DNA from: Pseudomonadota bacterium
GTDB lineage: Bacteria > Pseudomonadota > Gammaproteobacteria > Burkholderiales > SG8-39
DNA length: 8,600 bases
Assembly: GCA_003242425.1 (NCBI GenBank)
Contig: QGUL01000050.1
Location: forward strand, 1 to 8,600
Reading direction: 5' to 3'
Both the position numbers and the translations under genes were made by a program. The notes under the pieces were generated by a model that saw nothing but the letters and a program-made list of their open reading frames with translations, was not told where the DNA came from and did not search any database. Numbering within the stretch: position 1 is the first letter of the stretch; the number at the start of each line of letters is the position of its first letter. Shown piece by piece: positions 1 to 4,341 of this stretch.

Positions 1-705
1 CGCAGCACCAGCGGCGGGGCGATCTTGGCGTCGGCCTCAGTGCAGTACCAGCATGCCGTCGATGCGGAAGCGCACGTGCAGCCGGTGCTCCTGCGGCTCG
101 ATGTGGATGTCTGAGGCCTCGACCTGCGTGGCGTCTTCGAACAGCGTCTGCAGGAGGCGCACGACCGGCGCGTCCTCCACGCTCGCCGAAGCGCTCAGCG
201 TGTTGAGGTCGATGACGCTGTCGCCGATGTCCTGCTCCAGCGCCCGCGCCAGGCCGGTGATTTCCTCGGTGCGGCGGTAGACGCGGTCGAGGGTCTGCAA
301 GAGCAGCGATTCGTTGACGACCGCGAGATCGATGTCGCGTTTGAGGATGCGCGCGATCTCGTCGTAGGCGACCAGATCGCTGGGGTCGCTCATGCCGACC
401 AGACAACTGTTTTCGCGTTCTTCCAGCACCAGCGCGCGGTGCCGCCGGGCGTACATCTCCGGCAGCTTGCGCGCGACGGCCGGCGACACGTTGGCGTACT
501 TGAGGTTGATGTAGGGGATGCCGAACTGCTTCGCCAGCCCTTCGCAGATCTGGTCTTCGGTGACGAAGCCTTGCTCGATGAGCACCCGGCCGAGCTTGCG
601 GCCGGTACGGCGTTGTTCTTCCAGCGCGAGCCTGAGCTGCTCCTGCGATATGAGCTTTTGCAGCAGCAGCGTTTCCCCCAGACGTATTTTTTCTGGTCGG
701 CCCAC
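1..705 (-). CDS. MshE/GspE-type secretion or pilus ATPase, N-terminal part, apparent frameshift, runs off left edge
   Basis: This is the N-terminal part of a cytoplasmic GspE/PulE/PilB-family ATPase, the motor of a type II secretion or MSHA/type IV pilus machine. Seen from the chosen GTG: an MshEN domain made of two 24-residue motifs (residues 8-31, starting RLG and ending in Q, and 37-60, starting KLG and ending in Q) separated by five residues. This is the published c-di-GMP-binding layout of MshE. Then follows the rest of the N2 region (GMSDPSD near 104-110), and the start of the ATPase domain (DAPVV near 178, ASDIHIEP at 197-204, RFRIDG near 213-218). An in-frame TGA at 37-39 follows GMLVLH. 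In the next frame the family sequence resumes at once (EADAKIAPPLVL, positions 38 down to 3), so the gene is frameshifted by a -2/+1 indel. The Walker motifs lie outside the window. GTG at 703-705 is preferred because GGGGGAG (712-718) lies 6 nt upstream; ATG at 709-711 would touch that site. The family is sure; whether the frameshift is real is not. Confidence 0.85.
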
Positions 706-711
706 CCGCAT

Positions 712-718
712 CTCCCCC
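712..718 (-). promoter_or_regulatory. Ribosome binding site deciding the GTG start of the MshE-like ATPase
   Basis: On the minus strand GGGGGAG stands 6 nt before GTG (703-705) and directly against ATG (709-711). Normal Shine-Dalgarno spacing therefore favours the GTG, giving a protein that begins (M)GRPEKIRLG. The longer reading, back to an ATG ending at 780, would include the predicted promoter in the gene and is not favoured. Confidence 0.55.
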
Positions 719-736
719 GTGTCGGAATGTCGGCGG

Positions 737-765
737 AACATAGCCGAAGCGGTAAAAGGCCGCAA
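737..765 (-). promoter_or_regulatory. Candidate sigma70-like promoter of the ATPase gene
   Basis: On the minus strand TTGCGG (760-765) and TATGTT (737-742) are separated by 17 bp. The -10 box matches consensus at 4 of 6 positions and the -35 box at 3 of 6. A start near 730 would leave a leader of about 25 nt before the GTG. This is pattern matching only; the spacing and location are right but the boxes are weak. Confidence 0.35.
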
Positions 766-847
766 TAGGCGCGGCTTCAACTTCGCCGGCTATTTGTTTG
801 TTTTTTAAGTCAGGTCAAACGCGGTGCCGGTGCGCGTACCCCCGGGG

Positions 848-1846
848 CTACGGGCCGAGTTCGCGGTCGCGCAGCTCGGCCAGCAGCTCGAGCGACCGCA
901 GGCGCGCCCGCTGATCGTAGACATGCGCAGTCACCATCAGCTCGTCGGGCCGATGCGTCGCGATGAACTCGCGCAATGAAAGCGCGACGCTGCGCGGCGA
1001 ACCTACGAAGCTATACCGGAGCGCATGCTCGACCCCGGCGCGTTCGGCCGGTGTCCACAAGCCTTCCATAGTGTCGACCGGCGGCTGGACGGGCATGGGC
1101 TGGCCGCGGCGCACCTGCAAAAAGGACAATTGCTGCGACGTGAAATGGCGCCTGGCTTCCTCGTCCGTCTCCGCCACGAGCACGTTGACGCTCAGCATGA
1201 GATAGGACTGCTCATGTCCCGGTGAAGGGCGGAAAGCGCTCCGGTAGAGCTCGATCGCCGGCTCCAGATAATCCGGCGCGAAATGCGAGGCGAAGGCATA
1301 AGGCAGGCCGAGCAGGGCGGCCAGGCGCGCACCGTAGAGGCTCGAGCCCAGGATCCAGATCGGCACATGCAGTCCGGCGCCGGGCACCGCCCGGACGCCG
1401 TTTTCAGGAAGCTCGTCGCCGAAATAGGCCTGCAATTCCAGTACGTCCTGCGGAAACTGTTCGGCGGCGCCGACCGGATCGCGCCTCAGCGCGCGAGTCG
1501 TGGCCGGATCGGCACCGGGGGCACGGCCCAGGCCCAGGTCGATACGGCCGGGAAAAAGGGACGCCAGGGTGCCGAATTGTTCGGCCACGACCAAGGGCGA
1601 ATGGTTCGGCAGCATGATGCCGCCCGCGCCGACGCGGATCGAGCGCGTGCCCGCGGCGACGTGGCCGATCAGGACCGCCGTGGCGGAGCTGGCGATGCCG
1701 GCCATGTTGTGGTGCTCGGCGAGCCAGAAGCGCCGGTAGCCGAGCCGTTCGGCGTGCTGCGCGAGTTCGAGCGTTTTGCGGAAAGCGTCCGAGGCCGTCT
1801 CGCCAATATTGATCGGCGCCAGATCGAGCACGGAGAAGGGAATCAT
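848..1846 (-). CDS. yhbW: Luciferase-like flavin-dependent oxidoreductase, YhbW family
   Basis: A 332-residue luciferase-like (LLM class) monooxygenase-fold protein, almost the same length as E. coli YhbW and very similar to it as I recall that sequence. It is expected to be a soluble TIM barrel using reduced FMN; the physiological substrate of YhbW-type proteins is not established. Visible landmarks: FSVLDLAP (4-11), FWLAEHHN (40-47), MLPNHSPL with following AEQFGTL (78-94), [12 protein letters not shown] (100-111), [16 protein letters not shown] (167-182) and FASHFAPD (185-192). These blocks are typical of the family. ATG at 1844-1846 gives the usual N-terminus, but no good Shine-Dalgarno is visible. 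It follows the hibernation-factor gene by 66 bp on the same strand, so co-transcription is possible. A hairpin (1872-1894) lies in that gap. Confidence 0.9.
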   Translation of the reverse strand: MIPFSVLDLAPINIGETASDAFRKTLELAQHAERLGYRRFWLAEHHNMAGIASSATAVLIGHVAAGTRSIRVGAGGIMLPNHSPLVVAEQFGTLASLFPGRIDLGLGRAPGADPATTRALRRDPVGAAEQFPQDVLELQAYFGDELPENGVRAVPGAGLHVPIWILGSSLYGARLAALLGLPYAFASHFAPDYLEPAIELYRSAFRPSPGHEQSYLMLSVNVLVAETDEEARRHFTSQQLSFLQVRRGQPMPVQPPVDTMEGLWTPAERAGVEHALRYSFVGSPRSVALSLREFIATHRPDELMVTAHVYDQRARLRSLELLAELRDRELGP

Positions 1847-1871
1847 CGGCAGGGAACGGTCATAGATAGGC

Positions 1872-1894
1872 GGATGGGGCCGATTATCCCATCC
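1872..1894 (-). other. Perfect 7-bp hairpin between the HPF-cold shock gene and yhbW
   Basis: On the minus strand GGATGGG and CCCATCC form a perfect 7-bp stem with a 9-nt loop. It lies downstream of the hibernation-factor stop codon and about 25 nt before the yhbW ATG. No run of T follows it, so it is not a standard intrinsic terminator. It could be a processing or attenuation structure, or chance in GC-rich DNA. Confidence 0.35.
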
Positions 1895-1912
1895 ACGCCG
1901 GCGGCCGGCCGG

Positions 1913-2491
1913 TCAGAGCGGACTGGCGCCGGGCTTGGAGACGATCTGCACGCTGCTCGCCTGCGGCCCTTCTTCGCCCATCTGCGGCTGGAACCGTACC
2001 TCCGTGCCGATGCTCAGGCGGTCGAAATCGCCGTGCAGCACGCTGTTGCGGTGGAAATAGAACTCGCGATCCTCTCCGACGGTGCGGATGAACCCATAGT
2101 CGGAAAACAGCTTCTCGATCATTCCCGTGGGCTGTTCCGAATATTCGGGGATCTTGGTGTCGTAGCGCCGCTTGGCGAGCGTTTCCTTCAACTGGCGCTC
2201 CATGGCTTCGAAAGCCTGTTTGACCAGCGGCCGCATTTCCATGTGCATGTCGTGTATGGGACGCGACTTGTTCACCACCAGTTCATGGTTGGGCGGCACG
2301 TGGATGTTGACCATCACGCCGTAGACGTTGCCCTTGGTCTTGGCCAGATGCTCGCCTGAGACGGTGACGACCGCCGAGGTAATGTCTCCGTCGGCGATAC
2401 GGTCCAGCTTCTGCAGGCGCTCGCGGATGTAGTCCTCGACCCAGGTGCTGCGGTCGCATTCGTGGAACTTGATTTCGGGCGGGATCTTCAT
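1913..2491 (-). CDS. HPF/RaiA-type ribosome-associated protein fused to a cold shock domain
   Basis: A 192-residue two-domain protein. Residues about 1-112 form an S30AE (HPF/RaiA/YfiA) domain, which in known members binds the 30S decoding region and silences or dimerises ribosomes in stationary phase or stress. Landmarks are MKIPPEIKF at the start, then WVEDYIRERLQKLD and the basic stretch near 86-110. Residues about 121-186 form a cold shock domain: GMIEKLFSDYGFIR carries the RNP1-like DYGFIR (131-136), and EFYFHRNSV carries RNP2-like FYFH (144-147). Cold shock domains bind single-stranded RNA or DNA. ATG at 2489-2491 is chosen because the S30AE fold begins right there; an open frame reaching 2770 would run through the dodecin gene. 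No strong Shine-Dalgarno is visible. The gene is divergent from dodecin across 94 bp. HPF-cold shock fusions are known in Proteobacteria; the exact role of the fused domain is inference. Confidence 0.9.
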   Translation of the reverse strand: MKIPPEIKFHECDRSTWVEDYIRERLQKLDRIADGDITSAVVTVSGEHLAKTKGNVYGVMVNIHVPPNHELVVNKSRPIHDMHMEMRPLVKQAFEAMERQLKETLAKRRYDTKIPEYSEQPTGMIEKLFSDYGFIRTVGEDREFYFHRNSVLHGDFDRLSIGTEVRFQPQMGEEGPQASSVQIVSKPGASPL

Positions 2492-2510
2492 GTCTGGCGG
2501 ACTTGCAACC

Positions 2511-2563
2511 GGCGTTCCGCGGCCAGCCAGGCGCGCTTGCTGCATCGCCAGGCCAGGAACGCC
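2511..2563. promoter_or_regulatory. Long imperfect inverted repeat in the divergent HPF-CSD/dodecin region
   Basis: GGCGTTCC (2511-2518) pairs perfectly with GGAACGCC (2556-2563). Inside it, GGCC (2521-2524) pairs with GGCC (2551-2554), and GGCG (2530-2533) pairs with CGCC (2546-2549), leaving a 12-nt apex. The whole fills most of the 94-bp gap between the two divergent starts and ends 7 nt before the dodecin Shine-Dalgarno. It could fold in the dodecin leader RNA or act as an operator on DNA. No clear -35/-10 pair was found in the gap. Confidence 0.45.
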
Positions 2564-2570
2564 AGAACGA

Positions 2571-2576
2571 AAGGAG
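2571..2576 (+). promoter_or_regulatory. Ribosome binding site of dodecin
   Basis: AAGGAG lies 9 nt before the ATG at 2586-2588. It supports this start over the longer open frame that reaches back to 2445 and overlaps the divergent gene. Confidence 0.65.
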
Positions 2577-2585
2577 CGCAGTGCC

Positions 2586-2792
2586 ATGGCCATCGCCAAA
2601 GTCATCGAAATCACCGCCGAATCCGAAAAGAGCTTCGAGGACGCGATCCAGCAAGGCATCGCCGGCGCCACCCGGACGCTGGAAAACGTGCGCTCGGCGT
2701 GGGTCAAGGAACAAAAGGTCGTCGTGAAGGACAACAAGATCGCCGCGTACCGCGTCGATCTCAAAGTCACATTCGTGCTCGAGGATCGCTAG
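2586..2792 (+). CDS. Dodecin family flavin-binding protein
   Basis: A complete 68-residue dodecin, the usual family length. Dodecins form hollow dodecamers that bind and store flavins (riboflavin, FMN or FAD), and sometimes CoA, protecting the cell from free-flavin photochemistry. The sequence shows the beta-alpha-beta-beta pattern: MAIAKVIEIT strand, helix 14-27 (EKSFEDAIQQGIAG), then strands ending in KVTFVLEDR. Trp39 is in the position of the family's flavin-stacking tryptophan. By my unaided alignment the flavin-contacting Gln of archaeal dodecin corresponds to Arg56 here, as in many bacterial members. AAGGAG at 2571-2576 supports the start. It stands alone on the plus strand, divergent from the HPF-cold shock gene. 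A GC-rich dyad (2793-2823) follows the stop. Confidence 0.93.
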   Translation: MAIAKVIEITAESEKSFEDAIQQGIAGATRTLENVRSAWVKEQKVVVKDNKIAAYRVDLKVTFVLEDR

Positions 2793-2823
2793 GCGCCGCT
2801 GTCGGGGTATTTGCCGGCGGCGC
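2793..2823 (+). terminator. Possible hairpin terminator after dodecin (no T-run)
   Basis: GCGCCGC (2793-2799) pairs perfectly with GCGGCGC (2817-2823), starting one base after the dodecin TAG. Within the 17-nt loop a CGG/CCG pair could extend it. No T-rich tail follows, so it may be a weak or Rho-assisted terminator or an RNA-protecting 3' hairpin. Confidence 0.35.
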
Positions 2824-3372
2824 AGGGCGGGCGGACGGCGGCCGCCCAAACCGCCCGGAATACGTCCATCATTGATTTAACATAATACACATTGTCGCAT
2901 AATTCCGGAGCCGCTCGCAGCAGTCGGCGGCGTTGATCCGCCACCGGTGGCCCCCTCGACAAGCCCAAGCAATGCAGACTTTGCCCAAGGCGTGCCGGCA
3001 CGGGTCGGTGACAGATTCGCACGCCGAAAAGGTTCGGCATCCCGAAAATCGCAGGCAATCGATGACGCAAGGGCCGCGAGAGCTTGCGCGCGTTTTTCCG
3101 CGGAGGGCGCGCATGGTATACGGCAAAACCGGGAGCGTATTCGCCCCATTCGATCGTGAAGGCGACGCCGGAACCCGGGCGGGTAACCTTCACCGATCAC
3201 CCTTCAGGTTGCCGTTATGCGCTTTTGATAAAAACGACAGAGGTGGCGCTCGGCCATTAGGGGTGTGGCCAGCGAGTCGTAGTACGAGGGCCCGGGCGTG
3301 GCAGGCATGCGCCCGGGGTCATCTGTGTCGGGAAATGTTCTCTTGAGGGTTGGATGAAGCGTCACTGCCTCG
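2793..3372. other. Gene-free region between convergent genes, about 580 bp
   Basis: I see no convincing protein gene here: open frames on both strands lack family resemblance and lack a well-placed Shine-Dalgarno. Contents noted: the post-dodecin hairpin; an AT-rich patch at 2871-2905 with CATAAT repeated at 2881-2886 and 2898-2903 (17-bp period); palindromes CCACCGGTGG (2941-2950) and CGTGCCGGCACG; and three possible hairpins at 3182-3213 (GGTAACCT/AGGTTGCC, one G-U pair), 3252-3270 (GGCCA/TGGCC) and 3291-3317 (CCCGGGCG/CGCCCGGG). The length is unusual for a gap between two converging genes. It may hold a small RNA, a decayed gene or just terminators; the sequence alone does not decide. Confidence 0.4.
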
Positions 3373-3600
3373 TCATTCTTCCTCGCGACGCTGGCTTACG
3401 GAGAACTCGGACTCCGAGCTGAATCCTTCTTCCTGTACGCCTTGTTGCGGCCGTGATTCTTTTCCGGCGTCGTGCTGTTCCTTCTTCCGGTCGTCGGCGG
3501 CCGCCTGCTTCAGGGATTCGTTGACCGAGAATTCCGACTGGGAATCGTCCCGCTGTTGCGGGACGGATTCCGAGCTGCTGCGCTGTTTGCGTCTGGCCAT
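3373..3600 (-). CDS. Unrecognised 75-residue hydrophilic protein with duplicated SxSEFSV motif
   Basis: I do not recognise this protein. It has 75 residues and no Cys, Trp or Tyr. It is very rich in Ser, Glu, Gln, Arg and Lys, has no hydrophobic segment, and so is probably soluble and disordered. A seven-residue motif occurs twice, SQSEFSV (20-26) and SESEFSV (62-68), separated by a charged helical-looking stretch (NESLKQAAADDRKKEQHD). The N-terminus MARRKQR is basic and the C-terminus RREEE acidic. ATG at 3598-3600 is preferred because AGGAG stands 7 nt before it; an in-frame ATG ending at 3690 would add 30 residues overlapping the usp terminator. It lies 103 bp behind usp on the same strand. 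Both gene reality and function are uncertain; the opposite-strand frame here is Ser/Cys-rich and unconvincing. Confidence 0.6.
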   Translation of the reverse strand: MARRKQRSSSESVPQQRDDSQSEFSVNESLKQAAADDRKKEQHDAGKESRPQQGVQEEGFSSESEFSVSQRREEE

Positions 3601-3637
3601 GACAATGCTCCTGGATTTTCCGCATCCATGGCCATTC

Positions 3638-3660
3638 AAGAAACGCGCCGACGGGGCGCG
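3638..3660 (-). terminator. Intrinsic terminator downstream of usp
   Basis: On the minus strand CGCGCC, loop CCGTC and GGCGCG form a 6-bp all-GC stem (3644-3660), followed directly by TTTCTT (3638-3643). It stands 43 bp past the usp stop codon and ends about 38 bp before the small downstream ORF. It fits a Rho-independent terminator for usp, with possible read-through into the small gene. Confidence 0.6.
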
Positions 3661-3703
3661 CCCCGCATGCGGCAGAGGCGCACCACTCATCGCGCTGTCA
3701 AGG

Positions 3704-4165
3704 TTAGTTGGATTCGCGCGAGCCGCGATAGACCATGACGGGAACCGGCGAGCGCGCCAATACCTTCTGCGCCACGCTGCCGAGCAGCAGCCGGGCGACG
3801 CCGCTACGGCCGTGCGAGGCCATGAAGATCAGGTCGCAGCCGCAACGCTTGGCGGCTTCCACGATGCCTTCGTCCGGCGAAAGCGGGCGATCGACCTCAA
3901 CCTTCACTGACACCCCCGATTCTTCAGCGAGGCGCTTGGCCTCTTCCGCCAGCCGCTCGCCCGCTTCACGCGTCTCCTGCTCCAGTTGTTTCACCAGATT
4001 CGGATTCAGTACCGGCGATTCGTCGCGCAGGAAGAGCGGAAAGGGTTCGAGGGCGTGATAGATGGTCACGGCGGCGGAATACGATTTCGCCATGTCGACC
4101 CCGGCTTTCACGGCCTCGAGCGAAAGACTCGAACCGTCGGTGGGCAAGAGGATGTGGCGGATCAT
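3704..4165 (-). CDS. Universal stress protein, UspA family
   Basis: A single-domain Usp protein of 153 residues, the usual length. Usp proteins are cytoplasmic, often dimeric and often ATP-binding; they promote survival in starvation, oxygen limitation or other stress. Landmarks: MIRHILLPTDGS at the start (first strand and the conserved Asp10), a long charged helix at about 58-83, and the C-terminal nucleotide loop at 116-130 (A-x2-G-x9-G-S, with SHGRSG), followed by VPVMVYRG. The first Gly of the classical G-x2-G-x9-G(S/T) motif is Ala116, a common change in proteobacterial members. ATG at 4163-4165 is chosen because AAGGAG (4173-4178) lies 7 nt upstream and because the Usp fold begins there; the open frame back to 4573 would overlap the debranching gene. 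An FNR/ANR-like site lies upstream and a terminator downstream, so it is probably its own transcription unit. Confidence 0.93.
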   Translation of the reverse strand: MIRHILLPTDGSSLSLEAVKAGVDMAKSYSAAVTIYHALEPFPLFLRDESPVLNPNLVKQLEQETREAGERLAEEAKRLAEESGVSVKVEVDRPLSPDEGIVEAAKRCGCDLIFMASHGRSGVARLLLGSVAQKVLARSPVPVMVYRGSRESN

Positions 4166-4195
4166 GATGCATCTCCTTCGCGATAGACAGGACAC

Positions 4196-4236
4196 ATCTT
4201 GAATCGATTCCGCCGGGCGATTTTGAGCACGGTCAA
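4196..4236 (-). promoter_or_regulatory. Candidate FNR/ANR-type site and promoter upstream of usp
   Basis: TTGAGCACGGTCAA (4223-4236) matches the FNR/ANR/DNR consensus TTGAT-N4-ATCAA at 8 of 10 defined positions, with the correct TTGA-N6-TCAA spacing. On the minus strand a weak -10-like CAAGAT lies at 4196-4201; a start near 4189 would place the site centre about 40 bp upstream, close to the -41.5 of class II FNR promoters. Anaerobic control of usp genes by FNR-family regulators is known, for instance in Pseudomonas aeruginosa. Which regulator acts here is inference. Confidence 0.45.
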
Positions 4237-4341
4237 AGATCGGCGTCATGGCCAAGCCGTGTGAAAGCGCCCTCGCCCGGCGACGCTTGCGGGAATGCAT
4301 GAAGCGGCGCAGGTTTTGACAGTGCCCGCGCCGCGGCGGGA

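Noticed and set aside
1283..2359. A 358-codon plus-strand frame opposite yhbW and the HPF-cold shock gene
   Set aside because: It spans two real genes and their intergenic gap in antisense and has no domain features.
2492..2770. N-terminal extension of the HPF-cold shock protein
   Set aside because: It would run antisense through nearly the whole dodecin gene, has no S30AE character and lacks a ribosome binding site.
2789..3193. A 134-codon minus-strand frame with GTG start in the gene-free region, plus overlapping frames on both strands
   Set aside because: No family resemblance, unusual composition, overlap with the dodecin end and no convincing ribosome binding site.
3252..3317. Possible tRNA or intrinsic terminator in the tandem hairpins
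   Set aside because: The stems do not fold into a cloverleaf, no CCA-type end or anticodon arm is seen, and no T-run follows the second stem.
3350..3910. A 186-codon plus-strand frame opposite the small protein and the end of usp
   Set aside because: It reads Ser/Cys/Arg-rich sequence antisense to usp and to the small gene, which has the better start signals.
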